Counted from the stretch's first letter, positions 25,436-35,160 are shown. The stretch: DNA of 64,000 nt from Deltaproteobacteria bacterium HGW-Deltaproteobacteria-18 (GCA_002841885.1 PHBE01000002.1:248001-312000), one strand, 5' to 3'. Made by a program: numbers and translations. Notes: a model not told the origin generated them from the letters alone.

Positions 25436-26113
25436 TCATCCATGACAGATCACGCCGTCGCGCACCCGCACCAGGGTGTCGGCACGGGCGGCGATGTCGG
25501 CGCTGTGCGTGACAAGGATGATGGTCTTGCCCTTTTGGACGAGATCTTCAAGCACGCCCAGCACCTCCGCCTCCGCGGCCGAGTCCAGGTTACCCGTGGG
25601 CTCGTCCATGAGCAGCACCGGCGGGTCGTTGGCCAGGGCCCTGGCAATGGCAACGCGCTGCTGCTGCCCGCCGGAAAGCTGCCCCGGCTTGGAATGCATC
25701 TTGTCCGAAAGCCCGACCAGCGCCAACAGTTCCTCGGCCCGCTCTTTTTGCCGCCTCTCGGAAACGGCGCCCAGCATCAGGGCCGTTTCCACATTTTCCA
25801 GGGCCGTGAGGCTCTGCAGCAGGTTGAAGAACTGGAACACGAACCCGATCTTGCGCGAACGCAGCGCGGCCAACTCGCCGTCGCCCAGCGTGAACATGTC
25901 CTGTCCGTCGAGATCGACCCGCCCGCTGCCGGGGCGATCCAGCCCCCCGAGCAGATGCATGAGCGTCGATTTGCCGTGCCCGGAAGGACCGACGATGCAG
26001 GTCAGGCCGCCGCGCGCGATTTCAAGGTCCACGCCGCGCAGGGCCTGGGTCAGGCTTGCGCCCTGGCCATAGGTCTTGGTCAGGCCCTGGGCCTTTATGA
26101 TTGAATCATTCAT
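25436..26113 (-). CDS. ABC transporter ATP-binding protein (MacB/LolD type)
   Basis: A 225-residue ATPase with Walker A GPSGHGKST, Q-loop FVFQFFNLLQSLTALENVE, signature LSGGQQQRVAIARAL, Walker B PVLLMDEPTGNLDS and the switch His in LVTHSAD. This is the LolD/MacB subfamily that works mechanically on periplasmic substrates via an FtsX-fold permease. The ATG at 26113 overlaps the permease stop by 8 nt, showing coupling. Note His in the P-loop (GHGKS), where Ser or Cys is usual. Confidence 0.9.
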   Translation of the reverse strand: MNDSIIKAQGLTKTYGQGASLTQALRGVDLEIARGGLTCIVGPSGHGKSTLMHLLGGLDRPGSGRVDLDGQDMFTLGDGELAALRSRKIGFVFQFFNLLQSLTALENVETALMLGAVSERRQKERAEELLALVGLSDKMHSKPGQLSGGQQQRVAIARALANDPPVLLMDEPTGNLDSAAEAEVLGVLEDLVQKGKTIILVTHSADIAARADTLVRVRDGVICHG

Positions 26114-27263
26114 AGCTGATGGCCTCCACCGGTGAAAGTCTGGACGCGCGCCATGCGGGATAGAGCCCGGAAAGCATGGCGATGAGCGTCGAAAAGAGCA
26201 CGGCCCCGGCCAGCATGAGCGGATCAACCCCGCCCTGCGCACCCTTGACGAAGGACGAGGCCGCGTTCTGGCTGATGAGCGGGGTCGCGAGCATGGACGC
26301 CACCAAACCCAGCGCGGCTCCGCCGATGCCGCCCAGCAGCCCGTAGATCCCGGATTCGAGCAGGAAGAGGCGAAAGATCGTCCCCCTGGTCGCGCCCATC
26401 GCCTGCAGGATGCCGATCTCGCGCTTGCGCTCGTAGGTCGCGGTCATCATGGTATTGACGATCCCGAAGGCCGCCGCCAGCACGGCCACCGCCGCGATGA
26501 GCTGCAGGGTCACGCTGACCGTGCCCACGATGGACAGGACCGAGGCCAGCATCTGCTTGTCCGAGACCACGCCGAGGCTGACCACATCCTTGATCCTCAG
26601 CGCATAGGCATCGACCTCTTCCAGGCGGTCCACCCGCACCGCCACGTACGAGACGCGATCCTGCTGATCGTAGAGCGCCTGCGCCACCGGCAGTGGCAGG
26701 AACACGGTCAGGTCGTCCTTGCCGCCCGTCTCTTCGAGCACCCCGAGCACCGGCAACTGCGTCCCGCGGATCGCCACTTCTCCGCCCGGCCCAAGGCCGA
26801 ACTGCCCGGCCACCACCGCGCCGAGCAACGCGCCGCGTTCGCCTGGAGCGTTGAAGTAACGTCCGTCCGCGATACGCCACCCCTTGAACGGCAGTGACTC
26901 CTCGGTCGGAACGCCCAGCACGGAAACCGGGCGGTTCTGGATGGCCGAACGTTCGGCCAGGAAGGGAATGGCCGTCATGCCGGGGATTGCGCGGATGGCC
27001 GCGACCTCTTCGGCGGTAATGGTGGTCGGCAGCTGTTCGCCGGTCAGGATCGAGACCTGCTCGAAGGCGCAGCTGCCCTTGGGAGTGACGACCAGGTTCG
27101 CGCCCAGGGCGGCGGACTCCTTGTTGATCTGCGCAGTGAGGCTTCCGCCCAGCGCCACGAAGGTCACAAAAGAGGCCATGCCGATGATTATGCCGAGAAG
27201 GGTGAAAACGAACCGCCCCCGACGACGGACGATGTTCTTGAAAACAAGTTTTGTCGGGGTCAT
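26106..27263 (-). CDS. ABC transporter permease, FtsX/MacB family
   Basis: A 385-residue permease with one N-terminal TM (GRFVFTLLGIIIGMASFVTF), a periplasmic MacB-core-like domain (about 45-245) and three C-terminal TMs (about 250-385), ending with GLYPAWRASRLSPVEAISYE, the diagnostic FtsX-family tail. Such permeases transmit ATP-driven movement to periplasmic or lipidated cargo instead of importing solutes. It overlaps the lipoprotein gene upstream by 4 nt (ATGA) and the ATPase downstream by 8 nt. Confidence 0.9.
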   Translation of the reverse strand: MTPTKLVFKNIVRRRGRFVFTLLGIIIGMASFVTFVALGGSLTAQINKESAALGANLVVTPKGSCAFEQVSILTGEQLPTTITAEEVAAIRAIPGMTAIPFLAERSAIQNRPVSVLGVPTEESLPFKGWRIADGRYFNAPGERGALLGAVVAGQFGLGPGGEVAIRGTQLPVLGVLEETGGKDDLTVFLPLPVAQALYDQQDRVSYVAVRVDRLEEVDAYALRIKDVVSLGVVSDKQMLASVLSIVGTVSVTLQLIAAVAVLAAAFGIVNTMMTATYERKREIGILQAMGATRGTIFRLFLLESGIYGLLGGIGGAALGLVASMLATPLISQNAASSFVKGAQGGVDPLMLAGAVLFSTLIAMLSGLYPAWRASRLSPVEAISYE

Positions 27264-27646
27264 TTGAAGGCCTCCAGGTTGTGCCGCGCCAGGATCTGCA
27301 CCGCATCCGCCTTGAACATGTATCCCGTGGCGTCCTTGACCATAACACCTGTAACCCTGACCTCATCGCCAATGGCCGGACGCGTGTCGCCGAGCCTGAC
27401 CGGAAGCAGCGCCTTGGTGCAGCCCGGGCTTGCACACTTCAATTCGCCCAGGTCCATGATGCCCATGACGCCAGGGTCCGAGCTGGAATAGGCATAGGCG
27501 ATCCCGATGACATCCATGGATCCGCTGAAAGCGCCGGGGTCCGACACCACCTGCCCCACGCCCAGAGGCGGGCTGTTTTTTTCACAACCTGTGACAAAGA
27601 GAGCCATGCCGACCAGAAAAATTCCGCAAATCGCAACAATGCGCAT
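27260..27646 (-). CDS. Lipoprotein with OB-fold-like region, unknown function
   Basis: A 128-residue predicted lipoprotein: MRIVAICGIFLVGMALFVTG precedes lipobox Cys21 (VTGC). The mature part has CASPGC and the C-terminal pattern GDEVRVTGVMVKDATGYMF...ILARHN, which reminds me of the OB-fold heme chaperone CcmE (strand pattern and ...LAKHD end), but the CcmE heme His is not identifiable. It is translationally coupled (4-nt overlap) to the permease, so it is probably the accessory or substrate component of this ABC system. Confidence 0.75.
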   Translation of the reverse strand: MRIVAICGIFLVGMALFVTGCEKNSPPLGVGQVVSDPGAFSGSMDVIGIAYAYSSSDPGVMGIMDLGELKCASPGCTKALLPVRLGDTRPAIGDEVRVTGVMVKDATGYMFKADAVQILARHNLEAFK

Positions 27647-27737
27647 GAATTCACTCCTGAAAAGAAAATGGGAAACGATCGCCGGATCGCGACTCTGTGC
27701 GTACCGGCGGCCTCAAAAAAAGAGAATCAGGAAAGGA

Positions 27738-28085
27738 TCAGATGAATTCAGGAGGGAATTCGGCGGCACGCAGAACAGGGTCGGGCGCAGCCAGGACGAG
27801 CTGCCAATCGAAACGGCTCGCGGTGCGGCTGACGGTCACGGGGAAAGCCTGTTCAGGCAGAAACGATAGAAAGCCGGAAATCATCCCGCAGACCGAATCG
27901 GCGCACTCGGCCGTCTCGGTGACGGGCTCCGGGGAGCAGTCCTCGCTGCAGCAGGCCTTTTCCAGGCTGTGCAGAAAAACCACCGTGGACACGGAGACGC
28001 AGATAAGCGTGAGCGCAAGCAGCGGCACCAGGACGACTCCAAAGAGACGACTATGCCACAGGTTTCCGTGTCCGCGTTTATTCAT
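27738..28085 (-). CDS. Small membrane-anchored Cys-containing protein, unknown function
   Basis: A 115-residue protein with one N-terminal hydrophobic helix (GVVLVPLLALTLICVSVSTV, about residues 16-40) and an extracytoplasmic part containing KACCSEDC and later CADSVC. The clustered cysteines could bind metal or form disulfides. It lies between the TPR gene and the lipoprotein gene in the same-strand unit (91 bp before the lipoprotein, 16 bp after the TPR gene). No family recognised. Confidence 0.65.
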   Translation of the reverse strand: MNKRGHGNLWHSRLFGVVLVPLLALTLICVSVSTVVFLHSLEKACCSEDCSPEPVTETAECADSVCGMISGFLSFLPEQAFPVTVSRTASRFDWQLVLAAPDPVLRAAEFPPEFI

Positions 28086-28101
28086 GGCTTCACGTCGCCG
28101 G

Positions 28102-28743
28102 TCAGCCGGCGGGGTTGGTCTTGGGGCCGAGCAATTTCTGTCCGCCGCCCGCGTCCTGCGCCGCGCCGGTCATCTCGCGCAGAATGTCCGCGATGGGCGT
28201 GCCGTTGGCGTTCACAGCCTGTGGGTTGATGCGCAGCAAATCCTGCCAGGCCGCGATGGCGCCTTCCTTGTCGCCGAGGTCGTAGAGCAGCACGATGCCT
28301 GTGTTCATGCGCGCCGTTTCATGCCGGGGATTCACGGCGATGGCCTTGGCGAAGGCATCCAGGGCCTTCTGGAATTCGCCCAATGAGCGATGCATGACGC
28401 CCATGTCCGTCAGCACGTTGGGATTACCAGGGCTGATCTCAAGGGCGCGGCTATAGGCCTCGACGGATTTGGCGGGCTGCCCCGTGTCGAAATAGAGGTT
28501 GCCGAGGGTGATCCAGCCGTTCACGTCCTGCGGGTTCAGGGCCACGCGATCGGAATAGACCTTGATCTGGCCAAGCATGTCATTGCCCTGGGTCTGGACA
28601 GGAGCATCGCCCTGTCCCTTGGTGGAATGGAAGGCCGTGCTGAAAGCGACGCCTATGAGCGCCCCGGCCATCAGGATCACGATTCCGTAAACCAGGGCAT
28701 TGTTCTTTTTGCCGGGCTGCTGTTTTGCCGATGATTTTGCCAT
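28102..28743 (-). CDS. Membrane-anchored TPR-repeat protein
   Basis: A 213-residue protein with an N-terminal TM (NALVYGIVILMAGALIGVAF, about 15-35) and three to four TPR units from about residue 60 (GWITLGNLYFDTGQPAKSVE; VLTDMGVMHRSLGEFQKALD; ARMNTGIVLLYDLGDKEGAI). The layout resembles NrfG/CcmH-type assembly TPRs. AAGGAG lies upstream of the ATG. It heads the five-gene unit ending in the MacB-type ATPase and probably serves as a periplasmic scaffold; exact role unknown. Confidence 0.8.
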   Translation of the reverse strand: MAKSSAKQQPGKKNNALVYGIVILMAGALIGVAFSTAFHSTKGQGDAPVQTQGNDMLGQIKVYSDRVALNPQDVNGWITLGNLYFDTGQPAKSVEAYSRALEISPGNPNVLTDMGVMHRSLGEFQKALDAFAKAIAVNPRHETARMNTGIVLLYDLGDKEGAIAAWQDLLRINPQAVNANGTPIADILREMTGAAQDAGGGQKLLGPKTNPAG

Positions 28744-28790
28744 GCATTCTCCTTGTCTGAAATTTTGACCCGGATTCGGGCGGATACGGA

Positions 28791-28803
28791 CCGGACCGTC
28801 CGG
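28791..28803. promoter_or_regulatory. 13-bp palindrome in divergent promoter region
   Basis: CCGGAC-C-GTCCGG is a perfect 6-bp inverted repeat around one base, 48 bp upstream of the TPR gene. The 325-bp gap 28744-29068 between the divergent TPR and 29069 genes holds nothing else I recognise apart from A-rich sequence near 28865-28895. Confidence 0.3.
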
Positions 28804-29068
28804 AGCGCATCAGTGCCCCAAGCAAGCTTCGGACCAGCCGGGGAGACCGCCACTACCGCAGTTCAAAAGAAAAAAAATCAAGAAAAACAAAATTCTGCAC
28901 ACTGGCTGCACAGCCGAACACTCAAAATTGCACATCGAACACAGCAGCAGGGGCACCTGCAAAGCATCCATTCAAGACGCAATCGGTTCGACAGGCAGTG
29001 CGTGTTGGGGTAGGGTTTATGCGACAAAGACGCATCACGCCGCGATCCCCGAAAATATCGGAGCCCCA

Positions 29069-30322
29069 ATGTACCTGACCGCCATGACCCATCGGGACGA
29101 ACTTTTCGACCTGACCATGCGCTGGATGAATGACGATTTCCAACCTGACGACGGGGAAACGCTGACCCGGATTTTTGTCTATGAGAGCGCCATTTCGACC
29201 CTGGTCATCGAACGCGTCCTGCGTCTGCTGGGAGGATTTTGGAACACCAGGCTGCATGCCCGGCGCATCCGCTTCAAGCAGGAACTACGCGAGCGCATCA
29301 TCACGCACATCGGGGCGCTCACACCGCGCATGAATGAACTGGCAGCCGATTTTCGCAGGAACCCCAAATATTTCTTCCCCTACCTGCCCATCGACGCCCT
29401 GGTCATCACCGATGATGATTCCCGACTGCTTGCGCTTGGCCGCATCAAGCGCATGGCCCGCGTGGCGGAAAAAGTGTCATTCAGACTGGTGGAGGCGCTG
29501 TACCGGGAAATCCGGGGCAAGGCCCGCCACTTTGCCGGGTTGCGTGCCACGCAGGCCGGCGTGCCCCTTGATGCGCTGCTGAGTTCGCAAGAGGCCATGC
29601 AGGACGATTTCGTTCAGGCGGAAGAGGCCGTGGCGCGCAGTTTCATGGACAGGACCGTCCAGATCAATACCGAGTCCCTGACCATAAATGACATCATCGG
29701 ATTCAAGATCATCGCGCCTCAGGAGACCCTTGACCGTCTTCCGGGCATGCTGGGGGACGAAGCCGGGATGCATATCGCAGAAATTGAAAAGCACACCGGC
29801 AACTACAACGCCATCAATCTGCTGCTGGATGTTGCCCTGCCTCCCACGGATGTGCTGACCGCCAGGCTTGCCGAAATGGATTGGGACGTGGCCCGCAGGC
29901 GGGGTCTGGACCGGGACGAGATACGGCGCAATATAGCCGGGTACGTGGAACAAGGCGCGGATTCGGTGCGCATCGAGCTCATCCTGACTACGCCGGAAGA
30001 ACTCATGGAGGCGGAGTTCGGCCGCTCCATCCATGAACTGCGCGTGCTGCGGCTGCGGCAGAGGCAGGAATATCGCGGCCCCCTGGGGCAGAACGCGGGC
30101 TATCTCATCGAATACATGCTGGCGCTGGCGTCTTCGCCCACGGTCCACGTTCCGGAGCTCCCCATCAAGATGTACGGCCGCTATCTGCCGGAAGAGATCT
30201 CCGCCCTGAAACGAGGCCTGTACGGCAACCCCATCGATGACGGCCTGCTCGGGGCGTTCTACCTGCACGAGGGGCAGGCCGAACAGATTCTTCCGATGGA
30301 CAGGCTGGCCAAAGAGATCTGA
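29069..30322 (+). CDS. Protein of unknown function, possible divergent RelA/SpoT-like domain
   Basis: A 417-residue soluble protein without signal or TM. Residues 1-150 are helical and unassigned. From about 195 to 325 the order of blocks recalls RelA/SpoT synthetase folds: NDIIGFKII (207-215; compare DLxGxRII), NYNAINLL (245-252; compare GYxSIH), and RIELILTTPEELMEAEFGRS then IH (301-322; compare EIQIRT...AE.G..AH). The usual His and Gln are replaced by Asn and Glu, so (p)ppGpp synthesis is doubtful. The start ATG 29069 has GGAG upstream; a longer frame exists but lacks support. It stands alone, convergent with atpG. Confidence 0.55.
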   Translation: MYLTAMTHRDELFDLTMRWMNDDFQPDDGETLTRIFVYESAISTLVIERVLRLLGGFWNTRLHARRIRFKQELRERIITHIGALTPRMNELAADFRRNPKYFFPYLPIDALVITDDDSRLLALGRIKRMARVAEKVSFRLVEALYREIRGKARHFAGLRATQAGVPLDALLSSQEAMQDDFVQAEEAVARSFMDRTVQINTESLTINDIIGFKIIAPQETLDRLPGMLGDEAGMHIAEIEKHTGNYNAINLLLDVALPPTDVLTARLAEMDWDVARRRGLDRDEIRRNIAGYVEQGADSVRIELILTTPEELMEAEFGRSIHELRVLRLRQRQEYRGPLGQNAGYLIEYMLALASSPTVHVPELPIKMYGRYLPEEISALKRGLYGNPIDDGLLGAFYLHEGQAEQILPMDRLAKEI

Positions 30323-30382
30323 ATTGTCCCTCGCCCAGGCAACCACGCGAGCAGTTCTTTTTGAAGCGCGAACAAGCTGCGG

Positions 30383-31276
30383 CTAGGACTTCGCCCCTTC
30401 CTGCGACAGGGCTTCAAAGCCCGCAATAACGTCAAAAAGCTCCGCATCGATCCCGGCCTGGCGCAAGCGATGAAAAGCCCCGGACATGTCGGCAAGCAGC
30501 TCCGCGATATTCTTCTCCGCCCGCTGCATGGCCACCAGGCGGCTCGCGTTCTCTGCGGCCAGGGATTCGGCGCAGGCCCGGAAAAGGGACACGAAAACAT
30601 ATTCGCGCACCAGTGCGCGCAGAGTGCGCTCCGGATCGCCCGCGATCTCCGGCAGGATTTTTGTGGGCCATGCCATGCTGCCGTAGCGCTGGCGCCACTC
30701 CCCATCCAGAGGCAGCAGCTGCAGGTGACGGGGAGTGCACTGCGTGCCGGCGTTTTGGCTGTTGTAAAAAAGATGCACCTGCGCACCATAGCCGAGCCGG
30801 GACTCGATCTCGGCCAGGATGCGCCCGATGAGCGGGGTGATGGCCTCCACTGTATTCGGCGCCGGGAACAACCCCGCGACATCCAGATCCGCCTCCTGCA
30901 GGAAACCCTGAACCCGCTCGCCCATGGCCCACACAACGGGAACCTGCGTCAGACCTTCCAGGAACTTTTTGGCCTGTTCCGCCACGGCCTCGTTGAACTG
31001 CCCCACCAGACCCTGGTCCGAGCCGAGCACGATCACGCCCGTCGCCCTTCCGCCACTGGCCTTGCCTTCCGCACTGGCGGCAGGCTGTCGCCCCGCTTCG
31101 CGCAGCGCCAACCCCAGCCCCAGTCTCACGCTGTGGGCATATTCTTCCAGTGCACGCACCGCCTGCTCGTAGCGCACGATATTGGACGAGGCCATGGCCT
31201 TCATGGCCCGGACCACGGAATGCAGATCGCCGGCGCTGCGGATTTTACGGCGCAGGCCCTGGGCAGTCCCGCTCAT
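30383..31276 (-). CDS. atpG: N-type ATP synthase gamma subunit
   Basis: A 297-residue rotor shaft subunit of F1. The N-terminal coiled coil [20 protein letters not shown] and the C-terminal helix [20 protein letters not shown] fit gamma subunits, though divergence from housekeeping AtpG is large, as is usual for N-ATPases. Its ATG overlaps the atpA stop by 4 nt. It is last in the operon atpDCQRBEFAG. Confidence 0.85.
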   Translation of the reverse strand: MSGTAQGLRRKIRSAGDLHSVVRAMKAMASSNIVRYEQAVRALEEYAHSVRLGLGLALREAGRQPAASAEGKASGGRATGVIVLGSDQGLVGQFNEAVAEQAKKFLEGLTQVPVVWAMGERVQGFLQEADLDVAGLFPAPNTVEAITPLIGRILAEIESRLGYGAQVHLFYNSQNAGTQCTPRHLQLLPLDGEWRQRYGSMAWPTKILPEIAGDPERTLRALVREYVFVSLFRACAESLAAENASRLVAMQRAEKNIAELLADMSGAFHRLRQAGIDAELFDVIAGFEALSQEGAKS

Positions 31277-32799
31277 GGCTCGGTCAGCCCCGCGTCGAGG
31301 AGCGCCTGCCGGGCCATGCGGAGCAAAGCGTCCCGGTCATCGTCCGACAGGCTCTCGCGGTCCAGACGTTCCAGCATGCTCCCGGAAGCCAAAGCCACAG
31401 CCTGGCGCACGGCCTGCTCGGCTTCGGCCATGCGCGGAAGCGGGACAGCGCGGAACAGATCAGAGGTCAGGGCCAGAAGTAAAGCCAGTTGCTCCGGCAT
31501 GGGCACGGGGGCGAATTCCGGTTGCCGCAGGCAGGCCCGCAGGCGCCGCCCATGCGCCAGGGTTTCAAGGCTGGCGTCATCGAGACGCGCACCGAAGCGG
31601 GCAAAGGTCTCAAGTTCCTCAAACTGGGCGTAGGCCAGCTTCAGGTCCCCGGCCACCGCGCGGTAGGCTGGGCGCTGGGCCTTTCCGCCCACCCGCGAGA
31701 CCGACGTGCCGACATCCACGGCCGGCAGCACGCCCAGATGGAACAACGTCGGCGAGAGGCTGATCTGACCGTCGGTGATGGAGATAAGGTTGGTGGGAAT
31801 GTAGGCGGCCATGTTCTGGGCCTCGGTCTCGATGACGGGCAGTGCGGTGAGGGATCCGCCACCGCGTTCCGGACGCAGGTGCGTGGCCCGCTCCAGCAGC
31901 CGCGAATGGATGTAGAAAATGTCACCGGGAAAGGCCTCGCGCCCCGGAGGCCTGCGCAGCAGCAGCGACAGTTCGCGGTAGGACCGGGCGTGATGGGTCA
32001 GGTCGTCGTAGACGATGAGCACGTCGCGGCCCTGTTCCATGAAATGTTCGGCAATGCTGGTGGCCGCATAGGGCGCGATGTAGGACATGCCCGGCGGATC
32101 GCCGCCTTCGGCCACGACCACCACCGTGTAGCGCATTGCTCCCCTTTCCTTCAGCATGGCCACCGCCTTGGCCGTGGACGCGGCACGCTGCCCGATGGTG
32201 CAATAGACGCAGACGACATCCTTGTCATGCTGGTTGAGGATGGCGTCGAGGGCAATGGCCGACTTGCCGGTCTGGCGGTCGCCAAGGATCAGTTCGCGCT
32301 GCCCGCGCCCGATGGGGATGAGGGCGTCGATGACCTTGATGCCGGTCAGGAGCGGCTCGGTCACCGGCGCTCGATCCATGATGGGTGGAGCCGGGCGTTC
32401 GATGGGCAGGCGCTTTTCGCTGATCAGCGGCCCCAGGTTGTCCAGGGGGAGACCGAGCGGGTCGACGACCCGGCCCAGCAGCATGTCGCCCACGGGCACA
32501 TCCATGACCCGCCCCGTACGCTCCACGGTGTCGCCCGCACACAGATGCCCGTGATCGCCAAGCAGCACCACGCCGATCTCGTCTGCGTCCAGATTGAAGG
32601 CGATGCCGAAAATCCGTCCCGGGAAGGCCAGCATCTCCTCGAATTCAACGCCGGGCAGCCCCGACACCCTCGCAATGCCCGGAGAGACGCTGACGATATT
32701 GCCGATCTCCCTCGCGTCATGCGTCGGGACAAAATCCTCGCGAGCCTTGCGCAGGTTCCGGAAGGTCCTGTCCAGGGTGTCGGCAAGGGAGCAGGTCAT
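31273..32799 (-). CDS. atpA: N-type ATP synthase alpha subunit
   Basis: A 508-residue F1 alpha subunit, nucleotide-binding but non-catalytic. It shows [16 protein letters not shown] (P-loop), the [12 protein letters not shown] block and [20 protein letters not shown]. It overlaps atpF and atpG by 4 nt on each side. Gene order places it after atpF, as in N-ATPase operons. The enzyme is membrane-attached on the cytoplasmic face. Confidence 0.95.
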   Translation of the reverse strand: MTCSLADTLDRTFRNLRKAREDFVPTHDAREIGNIVSVSPGIARVSGLPGVEFEEMLAFPGRIFGIAFNLDADEIGVVLLGDHGHLCAGDTVERTGRVMDVPVGDMLLGRVVDPLGLPLDNLGPLISEKRLPIERPAPPIMDRAPVTEPLLTGIKVIDALIPIGRGQRELILGDRQTGKSAIALDAILNQHDKDVVCVYCTIGQRAASTAKAVAMLKERGAMRYTVVVVAEGGDPPGMSYIAPYAATSIAEHFMEQGRDVLIVYDDLTHHARSYRELSLLLRRPPGREAFPGDIFYIHSRLLERATHLRPERGGGSLTALPVIETEAQNMAAYIPTNLISITDGQISLSPTLFHLGVLPAVDVGTSVSRVGGKAQRPAYRAVAGDLKLAYAQFEELETFARFGARLDDASLETLAHGRRLRACLRQPEFAPVPMPEQLALLLALTSDLFRAVPLPRMAEAEQAVRQAVALASGSMLERLDRESLSDDDRDALLRMARQALLDAGLTEP

Positions 32800-33584
32800 G
32801 CGTCCCTCCCTCCGTCTGCGGGAGCGACAGCTTCGGAAACGGAAAACAGCTCGTCCATGCTCTTTTGCATCCGGGCCAGATATTCCTCTATGCTCCAGGA
32901 AATCTTGCGGTTACCGGTCAGGATCTCGATGCCGCCGATGAGGTCCGGATCGGTTTCAAAGTACACCTTCGCGCTCCCTTCCAGGACGTCCTCCAGAGCT
33001 GAACGCACAGCGGCCCTGCTTTCTTCGGACAACTCAAAAGCACTGCGCACCCGCAACGGTCCGGACTTGGCATCGGCGATCAGATCGGAGCGCGAAGGCT
33101 CGTCCAGGGAGCGGACCCGCTGCGCGAAGACCAGACTGGCACGCTCATCGAAACTCGCCCCTGCCAGGTCGGACAGGGTCTTGCGCGCAATGGCGTAGGT
33201 TTCCTCCCGCGTGCGCCGGGCCATCTCATCGAGCAGGCAGTCCCGGTCCCGTTTCAGGGCCTCGCCCTGCCTTGCGCGCTCGGCTTCGGCGTCCACCCGC
33301 GCCTGGCCCAGGAGCTTCTGTCGTTCGTCCCTGGCTTCATTCCTGGCAGTTTCCAGAAGCTCGTCGCGGGTGTCTTCCAGGGCCTTTTTTCGGCGCTCGA
33401 ATTCCTCCCGCTCGCGGGCGGCCTCGGCCTGCATCCTTTCGCCATCGGCCAGTTCCCTGGCGATGCGTTCCTCGCGGGCGTCGATGGCGCCAAGGATCGG
33501 CTTGTAAAGAAAACGCTTCATGAGCCAGACCAGGACGAGAAAATTGACGACCTGCGCGCCGACGGTGAACCAGTCGATGAGCAT
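32796..33584 (-). CDS. atpF: N-type ATP synthase b subunit with delta-like C-terminus
   Basis: A 262-residue peripheral stalk subunit. It has one N-terminal TM ([20 protein letters not shown]), a long Glu/Arg/Ala coiled coil (about 40-150) and a C-terminal region, [20 protein letters not shown] then [20 protein letters not shown], that resembles the end of OSCP/delta. No separate atpH exists in the operon, so the fused tail may replace delta. Start ATG 33584 lies 2 nt after the atpE stop; the longer frame upstream is atpE shadow. Confidence 0.9.
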   Translation of the reverse strand: MLIDWFTVGAQVVNFLVLVWLMKRFLYKPILGAIDAREERIARELADGERMQAEAAREREEFERRKKALEDTRDELLETARNEARDERQKLLGQARVDAEAERARQGEALKRDRDCLLDEMARRTREETYAIARKTLSDLAGASFDERASLVFAQRVRSLDEPSRSDLIADAKSGPLRVRSAFELSEESRAAVRSALEDVLEGSAKVYFETDPDLIGGIEILTGNRKISWSIEEYLARMQKSMDELFSVSEAVAPADGGRDA

Positions 33585-33586
33585 GG

Positions 33587-33868
33587 CTACTGCCCCGCTG
33601 CCTGCCCGACGGCATGGGTCCAGAACGGATTGGCGAAGAGCAGGATCATGGACAGCACGAAGCAGTAGATGGCCGTGGACTCGATCATGGCCACGCCGAC
33701 AAAGAGGGTGCGGGTGATGGTCATGGAGGCGTCGGGCTGCTGCGCCAGGGCGGTCAGGGCCTGGGCCACCGCGCGGCCCTCGCCCAGGGCCGGACCAAGG
33801 CAACCGATGCCCGTGGTCAGGCCGGCGGTGATGATGGAGGCTACGGCGATGAGGGTCATGCTGTCCAT
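33587..33868 (-). CDS. atpE: N-type ATP synthase c subunit (Na+-binding type)
   Basis: A 93-residue two-helix proteolipid forming the rotor ring. Helix 1 contains GPALGEGRAVAQAL with Glu30; helix 2 contains VAMIESTAIYCF with Glu63, Ser64 and Thr65. A second carboxylate in helix 1 together with the ES/T motif is the pattern described for Na+-binding c-rings of N-ATPases, so this pump is expected to use Na+. Ion choice should be tested; sequence evidence is good but indirect. Confidence 0.93.
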   Translation of the reverse strand: MDSMTLIAVASIITAGLTTGIGCLGPALGEGRAVAQALTALAQQPDASMTITRTLFVGVAMIESTAIYCFVLSMILLFANPFWTHAVGQAAGQ

Positions 33869-33884
33869 GTTCTCTCCTTTGTGG

Positions 33885-34571
33885 TCATTTGGTTGTCTCC
33901 CTGCGGGCCGAGACGGTGGTGGCGGCCGCGATGTAGACCGTGGCCAGGATGAAGAAAATATAGGCCTGGATCATGCCGGTCAGCAGCCCAAGCGCGGTCA
34001 TGACGATGGGAAAGAAAATCGGGGTGACCAGCAGCAGGATGGCCGCGATCATGGCCCCGCTCATCATGTTGCCGAAAAGGCGCACGGCCAGGGCCATGGT
34101 GCGGGAAAGCTCGCCGATGACATTGAAAGGCAGCATGAACGGGGTCGGCTGGGCATAGGAGGCCAGGTAACTACGCAGTCCCTGCTTGCGGATGCCGTAC
34201 AGCGGCACGGCCACGAACACGCACAGGGCCAGGGCCGTGGTGGTGGACAGCGAAGCCGTGGGCGCAGCATAGCCGGGAATGACGGAGCACAGGGAGGCAA
34301 GGGCCACGAAAAGAAAAAGAGTGGCCAGAAAACCCAGATAGTCCCGGGGGCTGGCAATGCCCACTTCGCGAATCTGCCTGTCCAGGGCAGTGACCACGAT
34401 CTCGAGCAGATTCTGCCAGCGCGAGCGATCACCATCCCCGGACAGTCGGCGGGTGATCAGCATCGCCGCCAGAGTCATGGCCAGCATGAGCGCCCAGGTG
34501 AAGGCGATGGTGGCATTTATCTTCACAAATCCGTACTGCCACAGGAGTATGGCATCGGGGCTGATACGCAT
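33885..34571 (-). CDS. atpB: N-type ATP synthase a subunit
   Basis: A 228-residue membrane stator with about five TMs. LSRTMALAVRLFGNMMSGAM carries the essential Arg of the a subunit (in RLFGNM), and IQAYIFFILATVYIAAA is the conserved last helix. The ATG at 34571 shares one base with the atpR stop. It forms the ion half-channels with the c-ring. Confidence 0.93.
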   Translation of the reverse strand: MRISPDAILLWQYGFVKINATIAFTWALMLAMTLAAMLITRRLSGDGDRSRWQNLLEIVVTALDRQIREVGIASPRDYLGFLATLFLFVALASLCSVIPGYAAPTASLSTTTALALCVFVAVPLYGIRKQGLRSYLASYAQPTPFMLPFNVIGELSRTMALAVRLFGNMMSGAMIAAILLLVTPIFFPIVMTALGLLTGMIQAYIFFILATVYIAAATTVSARRETTK

Positions 34572-34852
34572 CACTTCCCTCCGTTCATACAGCTCTTGGT
34601 CAGCCGCGTTGCAGCCATGCGCGCCACGACAAATCCGAGCAGACAGGCCGCAAGGCGCTCCCAGCGCCCGTCGCCGATCAGGTAGAACCCGCCCAGCGTG
34701 ACGCCGGTGCGGACCACGAAACTGCCCACGAACCAGGCCGCAGGACGGCTGGAGGCCAGAGCCCTGCGGGCGGTCCACCACAGGCCGCCGAAAAAGAAGG
34801 CCCCGAGCCCAAGGCCGGCGGCAAGAGCCAGCGCGAAATCGCTAAGTATCAT
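34571..34852 (-). CDS. atpR: N-ATPase membrane subunit AtpR
   Basis: A 93-residue, three-helix membrane protein specific to N-ATPase operons. It contains VGSFVVRTGVTLGGFYLIG, with an intramembrane Arg, as known for AtpR, which is thought to assist c-ring assembly or sealing. ATG 34852 was chosen because the protein begins MILSDFALALAAGLGLG after an overlap with atpQ; the upstream frame is shadow of atpQ. Confidence 0.85.
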   Translation of the reverse strand: MILSDFALALAAGLGLGAFFFGGLWWTARRALASSRPAAWFVGSFVVRTGVTLGGFYLIGDGRWERLAACLLGFVVARMAATRLTKSCMNGGK

Positions 34853-35160
34853 CGTCTTCCTGCTCCTCGCGGATTGCCCGGTCCTCCTTGGCCACCCAAT
34901 ACCAGGCGTTCCAGCAGCCCAGGACCAGCCCTGCCACGAGCAGGGCCAGGGTCCAGGACCGCCCGCCCGGATGATTCTGGTCCAGCCAGTAGCCCAGGAA
35001 CGCTCCAAGGATGGTCGGGATGCTCACCGACCAGCCTATGATCCCCATCATCCCGAGCCCGAACCATACCTCCCGCCCGGCGCGACTTCTGGCCCGCAGC
35101 TTGCGTCTGGCCCGCACATCGACTTCGCGCTCAAGGCCCGGCTTTTGCGGATTTTCGTGA

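Noticed and set aside
31489-33198. 569-codon plus-strand frame opposite the atpA/atpF genes
   Set aside because: Antisense shadow of GC-rich coding sequence with no recognisable domain.
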